A stretch of DNA of 34,749 bases from Planctomycetota bacterium (GCA_016872635.1 VGZN01000004.1:1-34749), one strand, 5' to 3'; shown: positions 25,054 through 34,020, counted from the stretch's first letter. Numbers and translations are program-made. Notes: generated by a model not told the origin, from the letters alone.

Positions 25054-25572
25054 ATGGGCCGTTCTGGAGTTATCACATTCAAAGGTTCCCCAATGACCCT
25101 TCTCGGGGACGAACTCAAGGTGGGAAGCAGCTTGCCTGACTTCACCCTTCATTACTTCGAGGGTGGATTGAAGACGATTACGCCTAGGGATTTGGCCGGC
25201 AAGCCGACGATTATTTCCTCGGTTCCGTCTCTCGATACCGGGGTCTGTGCTATCCAAACCAAGAAATTCAACAGCGAATTGGCCGCCATGGAAGGAAAGA
25301 TCAACGCTGTTACTGCTAGCCGCGACCTACCGTTCGCCATGAATCGCTTCTGTGGCGCTGAGTCCATCAAGAACATGCGTGTCGGTAGCGATTACCAATC
25401 GGGGGATTTCGGAAGCAAAACTGGGCTTCTCATCGACGAGCTCAAGCTGCTGACCCGAGCGGTTATCGTTGCGGATGCCCATGGCAAAGTCGTTTATGTA
25501 GAGATCGTTCCTGAAGTGACCTCAGAGCCCAATTACGATGCGGCGTTGAGTGCGTTGAAGTCGATTCTCTAG
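25054..25572 (+). CDS. tpx: Thiol peroxidase (Tpx-type 2-Cys peroxiredoxin)
   Basis: Starting at ATG 25054 (AAGGAA 9 nt upstream), the protein is 172 aa, the usual Tpx length. It begins with ITFKGSPMTLLGDELKVGS. It carries the peroxidatic cysteine in PSLDTGVCAIQTKKFN and the resolving cysteine in RFCGAESIKNM, followed by the expected RAVIVAD strand and a C-terminal YDAALSALK helix. It reduces peroxides, especially alkyl hydroperoxides, with electrons from thioredoxin. Tpx belongs to the atypical 2-Cys group. No redox partner gene is adjacent. Confidence 0.94.
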   Translation: MGRSGVITFKGSPMTLLGDELKVGSSLPDFTLHYFEGGLKTITPRDLAGKPTIISSVPSLDTGVCAIQTKKFNSELAAMEGKINAVTASRDLPFAMNRFCGAESIKNMRVGSDYQSGDFGSKTGLLIDELKLLTRAVIVADAHGKVVYVEIVPEVTSEPNYDAALSALKSIL

Positions 25573-25629
25573 ACCCGAGTGTGGGATCGAATCTTAAGAA
25601 CTGAAATCGCGGGGGCGTAGAACGACCTA

Positions 25630-25660
25630 CCCCCCTGCCCTCTGCTGTGCCCTCTGCCCT
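25630..25660 (-). repeat. KOPS-like G-rich cluster 11 (partly degenerate)
   Basis: CCCCCCTGCCCTCTGCTGTGCCCTCTGCCCT on +. One full core on -, followed by degenerate units. The right end CTGCCCTAGCCTT is shared with the palindromic element 9, suggesting a longer ancestral unit. Confidence 0.7.
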
Positions 25661-25740
25661 AGCCTTAGGCGTTAAGCCATGAATACAAAAAGCTCCTGCC
25701 TCGAAGCTTCGCGGCCTCTTCCTCAGAAAAATAGTCGCTA

Positions 25741-25782
25741 TCGCGTTTCAGCTGTCGCGTTTCAGTTGTCGCGTTTCAGTTC
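25741..25782. repeat. Triple 14-bp tandem repeat across a stop codon
   Basis: TCGCGTTTCAG(C/T)T(G/C) is repeated three times at 25741-25754, 25755-25768 and 25769-25782. The TGA stop of the - strand coiled-coil gene (25762-25764) lies in the middle unit. Because 14 is not a multiple of three, a change in copy number would alter the C-terminus. Confidence 0.8.
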
Positions 25783-26388
25783 GCCAGCAATACGTTTTAT
25801 TTCGCCGGCCATACGTTCGACCATCGCACGTAACTCTCGCATTTCTTCTTTGAGCTGTTCGTTCTCTTCCATCAATCGCGCCATCGGGGCTCCTGGAGCG
25901 TTTGGTCCGGGTGGATTGATTCCAGGTTGTCGTTGGTTTTGCATCGAACGAGCAAATGCTTCCTTGGCGTTGCCTAAGTCCTTTTCAATATCGTCAGCCT
26001 TGCGAGTGACCTCGTGAGCCATGTCGTGCATTTCGGCCATCTTGAGGTTTTCAGCGGCGACTCGCAGGTGCTGAAGTCGTTTCGCAGTTCGCGCGAACTT
26101 CTCAGCTTGCTCGGCATTCGGACGCCCTTGGCGGGCACGCTCGGGCGCCTCCGGACGGTTTTGTCGTTCTGATTGCTGCTCCAATGCAGCCGTCAATTCA
26201 GCGGCTTCACGTTTGCGCTGTCGAGCTTGTTCAGGTTTACCGTTCTTTGACAATTCCTCCGATTCCTCCAGAAGCTGCGCAATTCGAGCTTTGATTTCTT
26301 CACGCTCATCAGCGTGAGAAGGTGCAGCGTTTGAAAGGAAGCAAGCGGTGGAAACGGCAGCGGATGCAAGCCAAAGGTGGTAACGCAT
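25762..26388 (-). CDS. Secreted coiled-coil protein, function unknown
   Basis: I place the start at ATG 26388, where AGGAACC lies 8 nt upstream and a signal peptide follows (MRYHLWLASAAVSTACFLSNAAPSHA). The 208-aa product is then almost wholly charged helix (EIKARIAQLLEESEELSK; MARLMEENEQLKEEMRELRAMVERM), with a short Pro/Gly hinge (QPGINPPGPNAPG) between two coiled coils. No family is recognised. It follows the ExbB-like gene by ~190 bp on the same strand and could be a periplasmic partner, but nothing proves this. A tandem repeat crosses the stop codon. Confidence 0.7.
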   Translation of the reverse strand: MRYHLWLASAAVSTACFLSNAAPSHADEREEIKARIAQLLEESEELSKNGKPEQARQRKREAAELTAALEQQSERQNRPEAPERARQGRPNAEQAEKFARTAKRLQHLRVAAENLKMAEMHDMAHEVTRKADDIEKDLGNAKEAFARSMQNQRQPGINPPGPNAPGAPMARLMEENEQLKEEMRELRAMVERMAGEIKRIAGELKRDN

Positions 26389-26579
26389 GCGAAAGGTTCC
26401 TGGGTGTGAAGTAAGGGAGAGGCGAGCCCGATCGCACAGGAATGTCAAGGTTCCGTGTGGGGCGTGAGAGCAGGTTTTTCCATGCTCTATAGAGACGACT
26501 ATACTTGGTTGGGAGAGCGAGCGGCAAGACCTAGGGTCCAGTAACAATTCACGGAACCGGTAAATTCAAGCAATCGCTA

Positions 26580-27536
26580 TCAAGAAGGGGATTCCGTGCG
26601 TCTCGACACGGGCGGGCTGCTTGGTGGTGGAACTGTAGATTTTCGTACATCGCGAGCCGCGAGCTCGCGTCCTATGATATCAAAGCGTGTTTTGCTTTCG
26701 AACGGTTCTAGGCTACGAACCAATTCGCTCATCAACTCCTCGATCCGGCCGAAAACCTTGGTGATCTTTCCTTCGAAGTAATGAGAAGCGATGGCAGCAG
26801 GGATCGCAACAATCAAACCGGCAAGAGTTGTGACCAGGGCTTCGTAGATGCCCACTGCTAGGAAATCGGCTCGATTCTGTCCCGCGGTCAGTTGGGTGGT
26901 GTCGTGGAACGCGCGAATCAATCCCCATACCGTACCGAGCAGTCCTAGAAGTGGCGCGATACCTGCACCGAGATTGAGCCACCGAACGTTGGCATACGCG
27001 CGATCGACTTGCCTTTGAGTAGCTTCGGTGACCGCTGTGGCGATTTCCGATTGAGGCCGTCCTGCAAGAATTATTCCTGCTTTCGCGATCTCGGAAGCAG
27101 CGCATCGAGACTCATTGCAAATACGATACAGTTCCCTCGGGTCGATTTTACCCGACCTCAGCGCGTTAGTCATTGTTTTTCGAAACGAGTTGGGGAGAAG
27201 CCGTCCTGAACGCAAGCCGATCCAGCGATCGAAAACAAAGGTCACCACGACCAAGCTGGTGACGCCGATCGGGATCATGAACACACCACCGCGAATCAAC
27301 AGATCGATAAAATCGATCCCCATTTGTTTTTTGTCGACCGGTACTTCCGCTGCGATGATTGTCGGCGACGAACCATTTGCGTCAGTGGTTTGTCCCAAGC
27401 TCACTCCGCAGAAGACAACAGCCAAAACGAAGATCCCTACAAGCAATAACCGTTGCCCCTTGTCTCTCGATTGGGGATTGTCTGAATGCGTTTTGGGGCA
27501 AGCGGAACATAAAAGGGATCGCGATCGTGGTGGCAC
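26580..27536 (-). CDS. MotA/TolQ/ExbB-type proton channel protein
   Basis: I prefer GTG 27536, because AAAGGAG lies six nt upstream; the ORF-track ATG 27605 has none. The product is 318 aa. It has a signal-like first segment (RLLLVGIFVLAVVFCGVSLGQ), then a membrane segment (GGVFMIPIGVTSLVVVTFVFD), a cytoplasmic helical domain and the ExbB/TolQ core (LNLGAGIAPLLGLLGTVWGLIRAF; DFLAVGIYEALVTTLAGLIVAIPAAIA). Such proteins conduct protons with an ExbD/TolR partner to energise envelope processes. No ExbD-like gene is adjacent, so the partner lies elsewhere. The C-terminus is Pro/Ser-rich. Confidence 0.9.
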   Translation of the reverse strand: MPPRSRSLLCSACPKTHSDNPQSRDKGQRLLLVGIFVLAVVFCGVSLGQTTDANGSSPTIIAAEVPVDKKQMGIDFIDLLIRGGVFMIPIGVTSLVVVTFVFDRWIGLRSGRLLPNSFRKTMTNALRSGKIDPRELYRICNESRCAASEIAKAGIILAGRPQSEIATAVTEATQRQVDRAYANVRWLNLGAGIAPLLGLLGTVWGLIRAFHDTTQLTAGQNRADFLAVGIYEALVTTLAGLIVAIPAAIASHYFEGKITKVFGRIEELMSELVRSLEPFESKTRFDIIGRELAARDVRKSTVPPPSSPPVSRRTESPS

Positions 27537-27704
27537 GCACTGCTCCTTTGTGACGACGAATAAAACAGTGGAATTAGTATAACCCAAGGCCGAAGGCATC
27601 AACATCAGAAACTGAGAGGCGGGTCCTATCTCAAGCGGAAAAGCTCCCCGTGAATCCCTTTATGAATACCCCTATCAATCCGATAAAGTCTTGCTGTTTG
27701 TGAA

Positions 27705-30116
27705 TTATTCCACAGCGGGCCCCACCGAAAAGCATTCCGCGTCGCTAGAGAGGTAATCCCAAGGGATCCTCGAGATCGCGCCTGATTGTTCGAGCATGAG
27801 TACCGTATTTCGGATCGTTGCCTCAAAATTGCTGCGTGCTATGCGATCACCAGCAGCGATGCTGCGCCAATCGATGACCAGGAAACGTATCTCTGATTTC
27901 GATTGATCGAGCCATTTCGAATGGTTTCGAAGCAGGAGTTCGAGCGATGCAAGTTCGCTGAGTCCGACCTCCAGGGTCGGAACAGTCAGAAAAAATGTGT
28001 CGGTGGTTCCGACCACCAGCCAGCGACTCGATGATCGAAATTGTGTGGGGAGAACGCGAGATCCGTCATGCCTGTTGATCCAATCGGTATAGATTGGGAA
28101 GGTCGATAAACCAGTCGATAAACGAATTGACGGAGGCGACGAGAGGTCTTTCGGATTCACGGCCCCCCCCTGCCCTGCCCTTTCGAGGGATGGCTCGCGT
28201 CCGGCGTCGTTGCTTTCTGTACTGCCCTCTAGGGCATCCCCCCTGCCCTCCCCTGCCCCGGGTTGATCCGGAACCGAGTGCCGGCTCAGGAGTGTAGTTT
28301 GGATATTGACCTGGGGGTTCGCGATAGTAGTAGGGATCAGTTGATCGATGGCGACCAGTAAACGAGGGTCTGCCGTGGGCCACGCCGCTAATGCGATGAC
28401 GCTCCACGCGAGCGAGATCAAGGCAAGTGGGAAGATCAAATAACCGCCCGATCTTTCGCGAAGCCACTGGATAGCTTGCGCTGCCGGCCAAGCTAACATC
28501 GGGGTTGCTACCACCCAATCGCGATCAAGGTGGGTGGTGAATATCCACCAGAGAAGGATCCATACCAACCATGCCATGGAGGAAAATCGAATCTCACGAT
28601 CCCGATACCCAGCCACGGCACCGATCGCGGCGAGCGGGATCAGCAACAGTCCATGCGCCATGGAGTTCCAAAGAATGCTGTTGAATGCATCGGCCAATTC
28701 GCTGAGCGACGCGCCGAGCATGGCGATGTTCGAGTGTGCAATCGCCAACGTTGGAAGGAAATCGTGGGATAGCGGGGAACCGTGCAGAAAAGCTCGAAGT
28801 TGCCATGGTATTGCAGCTGCGACGAATACCGTGAGCATCGCCAATCGTGCGATAACGGATCGACTCGCCACGGAGTTGCGATCGTTCCAATTACATTTTC
28901 GATCGCGCGAATTGAAGTTGATCATGCGATAAAGAAGGATGCTGCCTAGGAAGATACCAAGGAGTGATTGGTAGCTAAGTGCTCCCGCAGCAATGCACCA
29001 TGAACTGAGCTTGGGGATGGGCTTTTCATTAGGGAATTGGATCAAAACCATCGATGCGGTAATCCAAAGCATTAGCCCCCCTGCCCTGCCCCCGAGTCGG
29101 ACCAGTTCGTGCATCCCCGGGTGAGCTATGAGCAAAAAAGCGGTCAGGGCGGCGGCTAATGCACCGAATCGCCAGCGGATATTCGAAGCGATCATGAGAA
29201 TAGCGATCAGCCATAGCGACGCATGGAGGACTTGTCCGGAGAGCCATGCGCACGTGAGATGGCGAAGCGTCGCTTCGGGTGATAGGCTGGGCCGTATAAC
29301 CTCAAGAAACGATGTCATTGCCAGGGCCGGCATCGTGTTGCCTTGAGGGCCGTTTGCCGCACGATGGAGATCGAACCAACCGATCGAGTTATCGAGGTAG
29401 TATTTTTTCGTTGAGAGCATCTCGATCTCTCGGACGTCTGCATCGTAGCTAGGTAAGCATGAGCCGAGTACTGCAATCGTTGCGAGCCATACGGCACCGA
29501 CGACTGAAAGACCGATCAATCGACGACTCCAAGAGGATGCGAATGAGGAATCGCTTTCGATAGAACGTGGTGTTGCGAGATAGAACAACAAGTACCATCG
29601 CGACGTCAGAGCTACGATGACTGTCGATAGGGCAAGGGGCAATAAGAAGCGGGGGCCGAAAATCCAGCCGTTCGCTAGGGTCAGTAGCGATAGGATTGCA
29701 TGGCCGATCGCGATCGAAAACCCGCGAGTGGCCATTGGACCATTCCAGTGGTCGAGCGATTCCCTGGTAGCGATGGGGTGGCCTATCCACCACGACGCCG
29801 CAAGCCATCCTGACGCGAGGAGAAGGATCGGAACTCGGTCCATCCATGAGGCGTAGAGAAGGCCGCCGGTCCATTGTTTCCAAAGATCGGACAGGCTAGC
29901 GACATCGACGAGCCAGAGTTCCAGTCGTGAGGTTTGTAGGAATTCTCCGTAGGGGTCGGCCAGCGGCATGGAAGGAATTAAGAGCATTGCCGCCGAGTAG
30001 CCGACCAAGAGCAGTCCGGCTGCAACGATTGCGATCCATTTTCCTAATTGTGGCTGATTTTTTGGCACTTGAGAGTGGGCCGAGCAAGCGAAATCGTGGC
30101 TGAGAACTAAACTCAC
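27705..30116 (-). CDS. Large polytopic membrane protein, glycosyltransferase-like topology
   Basis: The ORF runs to 30299, but its first residues overlap the promoter and start of the divergent dapA-like gene. GTG 30116 (VSLVLSHDF) is the first reasonable start before the first membrane segment (GKWIAIVAAGLLLVGYSAAML), giving ~803 aa. About 12 hydrophobic segments fill the first two-thirds; a loop with YLDNSIGWFDLHRAANGPQG follows an early pair. This resembles GT-C type membrane glycosyltransferases in topology, but no diagnostic motif is certain. The C-terminal ~230 residues are mostly soluble. Three KOPS-like clusters lie in the sense strand, encoding GEGRG, RAGQGGA and RLGGRAGG. Confidence 0.6.
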   Translation of the reverse strand: MSLVLSHDFACSAHSQVPKNQPQLGKWIAIVAAGLLLVGYSAAMLLIPSMPLADPYGEFLQTSRLELWLVDVASLSDLWKQWTGGLLYASWMDRVPILLLASGWLAASWWIGHPIATRESLDHWNGPMATRGFSIAIGHAILSLLTLANGWIFGPRFLLPLALSTVIVALTSRWYLLFYLATPRSIESDSSFASSWSRRLIGLSVVGAVWLATIAVLGSCLPSYDADVREIEMLSTKKYYLDNSIGWFDLHRAANGPQGNTMPALAMTSFLEVIRPSLSPEATLRHLTCAWLSGQVLHASLWLIAILMIASNIRWRFGALAAALTAFLLIAHPGMHELVRLGGRAGGLMLWITASMVLIQFPNEKPIPKLSSWCIAAGALSYQSLLGIFLGSILLYRMINFNSRDRKCNWNDRNSVASRSVIARLAMLTVFVAAAIPWQLRAFLHGSPLSHDFLPTLAIAHSNIAMLGASLSELADAFNSILWNSMAHGLLLIPLAAIGAVAGYRDREIRFSSMAWLVWILLWWIFTTHLDRDWVVATPMLAWPAAQAIQWLRERSGGYLIFPLALISLAWSVIALAAWPTADPRLLVAIDQLIPTTIANPQVNIQTTLLSRHSVPDQPGAGEGRGDALEGSTESNDAGREPSLERAGQGGAVNPKDLSSPPSIRLSTGLSTFPIYTDWINRHDGSRVLPTQFRSSSRWLVVGTTDTFFLTVPTLEVGLSELASLELLLRNHSKWLDQSKSEIRFLVIDWRSIAAGDRIARSNFEATIRNTVLMLEQSGAISRIPWDYLSSDAECFSVGPAVE
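28163..28180 (-). repeat. KOPS-like G-rich cluster 12 (intragenic)
   Basis: CCCCCCCCTGCCCTGCCC on +, that is GGGCAGGGCAGGGGGGGG on -, identical to cluster 5 but inverted. It encodes RAGQGGA in the large membrane protein. Confidence 0.85.
28222..28259 (-). repeat. KOPS-like G-rich cluster 13 (intragenic)
   Basis: CCCCCCTGCCCTCCCCTGCCCC (28238-28259) has three core matches on - and four G-runs. Next to it is a palindrome TGCCCT-CT-AGGGCA (28223-28236) made of truncated cores. It encodes AGEGRGD. Confidence 0.8.
29076..29093 (-). repeat. KOPS-like G-rich cluster 14 (intragenic)
   Basis: CCCCCCTGCCCTGCCCCC on +. It encodes LGGRAGGL at the edge of a membrane helix and is the rightmost cluster in the window. 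Confidence 0.8.
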
Positions 30117-30253
30117 GGTGTACCGTCGGTCTGCGGCGGGGGCCAGCGTTGGTCCCCCAGTCGGACGTAGATTGGACGTATATCGAACGTAGAATCGTAC
30201 GAAACGATGCTGGCGGTGTTTTGCGATACTCCTTACGGTATCGTAGAAATCGT

Positions 30254-30283
30254 TTGCAAGCCAACAAGATTCCCTGCTATTGT
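30254..30283 (+). promoter_or_regulatory. Promoter candidate close to the dapA-like start
   Basis: TTGCAA and TATTGT are spaced by 18 nt. The expected transcription start would fall at or next to the ATG (30291). No Shine-Dalgarno is present, so a leaderless message is possible. Confidence 0.35.
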
Positions 30284-30290
30284 TTCCCTT

Positions 30291-31298
30291 ATGAACCAAC
30301 CACTTTCAGGCATATTTACACCGAATATTACACCACTGGACGCCAAAGGCCGGCTCGATGAAGACAAGCTGCGGGGCTATGTCGATTGGTTGATCGAGCA
30401 TGGGGTTCACGGATTGTATCCGAATGGCAGCACGGGTGAGTTCGTACGTTTCACTCCGGAGGAGCGACGTCGGGTCATCGAAGTGGTGGTCGATCAAACA
30501 CGAGGGCGAGTGCCGATTCTCGCTGGGGCTGCGGAAGCCAACGTCGCGGAAACCATTCGAGCGTGTGATACGTATGGAGCCTTGGGTTGTCGGGCAGTCG
30601 CTATCGTTGCACCGTTCTACTACCGGCTAGCTCCAGATGGTGTCTTTGCCTATTTCAAGGAGATCGCTGACAACGTCTCGGTGGATGTTACTCTTTACAA
30701 CATTCCATTGTTTGCATCGCCGATCGATGTTGCGACTGTCAAGCGATTGGCGCAAGAGTGTCCCCGCATTGTCGGGATCAAGGATAGCTCCGGGGATATT
30801 CCACACATGATGCGGATGATCGCCGAGGTTCGTCCGCTGCGGCCAGATTTCTTTTTCTTGACCGGTTGGGATGCCGCTTTGGTCCCGATGCTCTTAGTCG
30901 GCTGCGACGGTGGTACCAACGCTACCAGCGGTGTGGTTCCCGAGTTAACTCGGGCGATCTACGAAGCGTGCAAAGCAGGTCAGTGGGACCGGGCGATGCA
31001 ATTGCAGTACCGTTTATTGCCGCTGTTTGATGCCATGATCGCGACGGTCGAGTTTCCAGAAGGCTTTCGACGGGGAGCGCAGATCCGAGGTTGGGATCTC
31101 GGGCAATCCCGACAGCCGCTCACACCGCAGCAAACATCTGCAGCGGATGTGGCGCAACGAAAGATTCGTGAGATGCTTTCCGGTTTCGATTTTATGCAGG
31201 CCAAGAGTCCACAAGCCAAGGTTGTAGCGGCGGATGCAAGCGATGCTGTGATCGATCGGATCGTATCCGAGGTTCTGATGCAATTGCGTTCCAAGTAA
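30291..31298 (+). CDS. Dihydrodipicolinate synthase/N-acetylneuraminate lyase family aldolase
   Basis: From ATG 30291 ([17 protein letters not shown]) the protein is 335 aa. It folds as a TIM barrel class I aldolase: GSTGEF (the GTTGE-type pyruvate-binding loop), the Tyr in VTLYNIP, the Schiff-base Lys in [11 protein letters not shown], and [17 protein letters not shown]. Family members condense or cleave pyruvate with an aldehyde or sugar acid. The substrate cannot be fixed: true DapA, NanA-type lyases and sugar-acid aldolases look alike here. The C-terminal tail after about residue 300 is longer than in DapA. The lack of neighbouring lysine genes disfavours a call of dapA. Confidence 0.88.
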   Translation: MNQPLSGIFTPNITPLDAKGRLDEDKLRGYVDWLIEHGVHGLYPNGSTGEFVRFTPEERRRVIEVVVDQTRGRVPILAGAAEANVAETIRACDTYGALGCRAVAIVAPFYYRLAPDGVFAYFKEIADNVSVDVTLYNIPLFASPIDVATVKRLAQECPRIVGIKDSSGDIPHMMRMIAEVRPLRPDFFFLTGWDAALVPMLLVGCDGGTNATSGVVPELTRAIYEACKAGQWDRAMQLQYRLLPLFDAMIATVEFPEGFRRGAQIRGWDLGQSRQPLTPQQTSAADVAQRKIREMLSGFDFMQAKSPQAKVVAADASDAVIDRIVSEVLMQLRSK

Positions 31299-31411
31299 CC
31301 GGATACGCAAGTCATCGGCCGATTGTAAGCCATCGGCACAGGTGATAACTCGGTTTTGTTTCGTCGGTTTTCGACTAGATCCATGTGACCCTGCTAAGAT
31401 TGATAGGAGCC

Positions 31412-31816
31412 ATGAAGATTCGAGAGGATCGCGACTGGGAAACTCGAGTGCTGTCTGTGATGGAGTCTCGCAGTCGTGCATTGGGATGGCTCTCGATGGC
31501 GTCTATCCTAGGTGCACTTATCTATGTGCTCGTGGCTTCGTTGCAGAGTGTACGCAAGCACGAATTGGGGGCCCCATTCGTGCTTGATTTGAATCGCGCG
31601 AGTGAGGCCGAGCTCAATTTGTTGCCAGGCGTTGGTCCGAAAATGGTGCGATCGATTTTGGATCACCGTCGATCTCGAGGCGGATTTGATAGCGTTGAAA
31701 ATCTTATGGAGATTCCGGGGATCAAGGAGGGACGCTTGAGGCAGTTGGCCCCGTATGTGCGCGTCGGACAAAGTTCCGCGTCGGGAAACATCAACGAGCC
31801 GGCCACGAAAAAGTGA
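31412..31816 (+). CDS. ComEA-like helix-hairpin-helix protein
   Basis: With ATG 31412 (AGGAG two nt upstream, tighter than usual) the protein is 134 aa. A membrane anchor at residues about 25-45 (LGWLSMASILGALIYVLVASL) is followed by a ComEA-type (HhH)2 domain at 58-115: LDLNRASEAELNLLPGVGPKMVRSILDHRRSRGGF and LMEIPGIKEGRLRQLAPYV. ComEA binds double-stranded DNA outside the membrane during uptake. In planctomycetes small HhH proteins of this plan are frequent and their role is not established. The gene lies between a dapA-like gene and uvrB. Confidence 0.88.
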   Translation: MKIREDRDWETRVLSVMESRSRALGWLSMASILGALIYVLVASLQSVRKHELGAPFVLDLNRASEAELNLLPGVGPKMVRSILDHRRSRGGFDSVENLMEIPGIKEGRLRQLAPYVRVGQSSASGNINEPATKK

Positions 31817-31847
31817 CCGGAAGGTGCGCGTGGGGTTCTGTTACGGA

Positions 31848-31874
31848 TTGACTCCCTGGACTAGGCCTTACAAT
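31848..31874 (+). promoter_or_regulatory. Sigma-70-like promoter candidate for uvrB
   Basis: TTGACT and TACAAT, separated by 15 nt, lie 53 bp before the uvrB start. The spacer is shorter than the optimal 17. No LexA box of a known type was recognised. Confidence 0.45.
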
Positions 31875-31909
31875 CGTGGGGGGTGGATTCCTAAGGACGG
31901 TTACTTTTT

Positions 31910-31922
31910 GGTAGAGACTACC
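31910..31922 (+). promoter_or_regulatory. Small hairpin directly before uvrB start
   Basis: GGTAG-AGA-CTACC ends four nt before the ATG. It occupies the ribosome-binding position, where no Shine-Dalgarno is otherwise seen. It may reduce initiation; the stem is only five base pairs. Confidence 0.3.
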
Positions 31923-31926
31923 GCGC

Positions 31927-34020
31927 ATGCATTATCTGGAAGGTCCGATCGAATTCGATTTGGATAGTCGTTTTCAACCCGCGGGGGATCAGCCGCAGGC
32001 GATCGATGCTCTGGTTCGTGGGATACGTCGTGGGGACAAGCATCAAGTGCTGATGGGGGTTACCGGTTCGGGGAAGACGTTCACCATGGCCAACGTGATC
32101 GCTGCGGTCCAGAGACCGACGTTGGTGTTGAGTCACAATAAAACGCTTGCGGCCCAGTTATACGCTGAATTCCGGGATTTCTTTCCTCGCAACGCGGTCC
32201 ATTACTTTGTGAGTTACTACGACTACTACCAGCCGGAAGCCTACATTCCCCAACGCGATATCTACATCGAAAAGGATGCCTCGATCAACGAAGAGATCGA
32301 TCGTTTACGATTGGCTGCGACCAGTGCACTGGTCAGTCGTCGCGACTGTATCATCGTCGCAAGTGTTTCATGCATCTACGGATTGGGGTCACCGGATGAG
32401 TACCGACGGATGGTGATTCCGATCCGTGTTGGTGAAACATTTCAGCGCGAGGATTTGATCCTGCGGCTGATCGATATTCAGTACGAGCGAAACGATATAG
32501 CCTTCGAACGCAGTCGGTTCCGCATTCGTGGGGACACGATCGAGCTGTGGCCATCGTACGAGGAGTTCGCGTATCGGATTGAAATGTGGGGTGACGAAAT
32601 CGAACAGATATCGATCATCAATCCTGTGAGTGGCGAAGCGATATCGCGGCACAAGGAAGTCTATATCTATCCTGCGAAGCACTTCGTGACGTCTGAGGAT
32701 CGTATCTTGAGCGCCGTGCGTGTGATTAAGCAAGAGCTCGAGCAGCAGCTTGAAAAGTTCAAGGCCGAAGGGAAGTTGCTGGAGGCGCAGCGACTCAATG
32801 CGAGAACGCGGTTTGATATCGAGATGCTCCAGCAAGTCGGGTACTGTCCTGGCATCGAAAACTACTCTCGGCCCTTGTCTGGAAAACCGCCGGGGGCTAC
32901 TCCAGACACGCTTTATGATTTCTTTCCTAAAGACTTTTTGCTGATGATCGATGAGTCGCACGTTACAGTGCCTCAAGTGCGAGCGATGTATGCTGGAGAT
33001 CGCAGCCGTAAAACGACGCTCGTTGAGCACGGGTTTCGGCTTCCTTGTGCGCTCGACAACCGGCCGATGAAATTTGAGGAATGGGAGGAGAAAAGCGGCC
33101 AAGTCATCTTTGTGTCAGCGACACCGAGCGATTATGAGCTGGAGAAAACCGGCGGCGAAGTAGTCGAGCAAGTCATTCGGCCGACGGGTTTGCTGGACCC
33201 GTTGGTCGAAGTGGTACCGGCGCAAGGCCAAGTGATGCATTTGCTCGGGCAGATTCGCCAGAGAGTTGCCATGGGAGACCGAACTCTGGTAACCGCGCTG
33301 ACCAAACGCCTCGCGGAGGACTTGGCTAACTTCTTCACCGATCACGATGTAAAGTGCCGTTGGCTGCACAGTGAACTCGATGCCTTCGAACGGGTGGAAT
33401 TGCTGCGTGAGTTGCGAGATGGTCGCTGCGAGGTTCTCGTCGGAGTAAACCTGCTCCGCGAAGGCTTGGACTTGCCCGAGGTTTCTCTGGTTGCCATCCT
33501 CGATGCCGACAAGGAAGGTTTTTTGCGCAGTGAAACGTCGTTGATCCAGACGATCGGTCGAGCGGCTCGGAATGCAAACTCAAAGGTGATTTTGTACGCC
33601 GATACGATCACCCATTCGATGCAGATCGCGATCGAGGAAACGAGGCGGCGTCGCAAGCGGCAAGAGGAGTACAACGCTGAGCACGGGATCACCCCTGAGA
33701 CGGTGAAGAAAGGGATTGTCGCCAGCATTCATGAGGCGGCGGAGTCGAGGAAACGAGCTCGGGATATGGTTCGCCGCGACCCGGTTGGACAAGTGATCAC
33801 GGAAGCATATTTGAAGACGCTCGAAGAGGAGATGCTCGCCGCGGCGGAGAACCTCGAGTTCGAGAGGGCCGCTGCACTTCGGGACAAAATCATGCGATCC
33901 AAGGAGCGGATCGGAGAACCACTCGAAGAAGACTCCGCGGACTCAGAGCGAGTCGTCGGCGCACGCCAAAAGAAACGGTCTGGGAAATCTTCAAGCGGTC
34001 GCGTACCACGCAGGAAGTAG
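31927..34020 (+). CDS. uvrB: Excinuclease ABC subunit B
   Basis: The 697-aa protein matches UvrB over its full length. Walker A is GVTGSGKT (about residues 44-51), followed by the beta-hairpin YYDYYQPEAYIP, LLMIDESHVTVPQV (motif II), the SATPSDYE motif, VGVNLLREGLDLPEVSLVAILDADKEGFLRS and QTIGRAARN. It ends in the UVR domain (LEEEMLAAAENLEFERAAALRDKI) that contacts UvrC. UvrB verifies damage loaded by UvrA and hosts UvrC for incision in nucleotide excision repair. uvrA and uvrC are not in the window. The basic tail (KKRSGKSSSGRVPRRK) is longer than in E. coli. Confidence 0.97.
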   Translation: MHYLEGPIEFDLDSRFQPAGDQPQAIDALVRGIRRGDKHQVLMGVTGSGKTFTMANVIAAVQRPTLVLSHNKTLAAQLYAEFRDFFPRNAVHYFVSYYDYYQPEAYIPQRDIYIEKDASINEEIDRLRLAATSALVSRRDCIIVASVSCIYGLGSPDEYRRMVIPIRVGETFQREDLILRLIDIQYERNDIAFERSRFRIRGDTIELWPSYEEFAYRIEMWGDEIEQISIINPVSGEAISRHKEVYIYPAKHFVTSEDRILSAVRVIKQELEQQLEKFKAEGKLLEAQRLNARTRFDIEMLQQVGYCPGIENYSRPLSGKPPGATPDTLYDFFPKDFLLMIDESHVTVPQVRAMYAGDRSRKTTLVEHGFRLPCALDNRPMKFEEWEEKSGQVIFVSATPSDYELEKTGGEVVEQVIRPTGLLDPLVEVVPAQGQVMHLLGQIRQRVAMGDRTLVTALTKRLAEDLANFFTDHDVKCRWLHSELDAFERVELLRELRDGRCEVLVGVNLLREGLDLPEVSLVAILDADKEGFLRSETSLIQTIGRAARNANSKVILYADTITHSMQIAIEETRRRRKRQEEYNAEHGITPETVKKGIVASIHEAAESRKRARDMVRRDPVGQVITEAYLKTLEEEMLAAAENLEFERAAALRDKIMRSKERIGEPLEEDSADSERVVGARQKKRSGKSSSGRVPRRK

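Noticed and set aside
4082-29093. Reading the G-rich clusters as CRISPR repeats or REP/insertion elements
   Set aside because: No regular spacing or spacers, no transposase, and the strand polarity is better explained by KOPS function.
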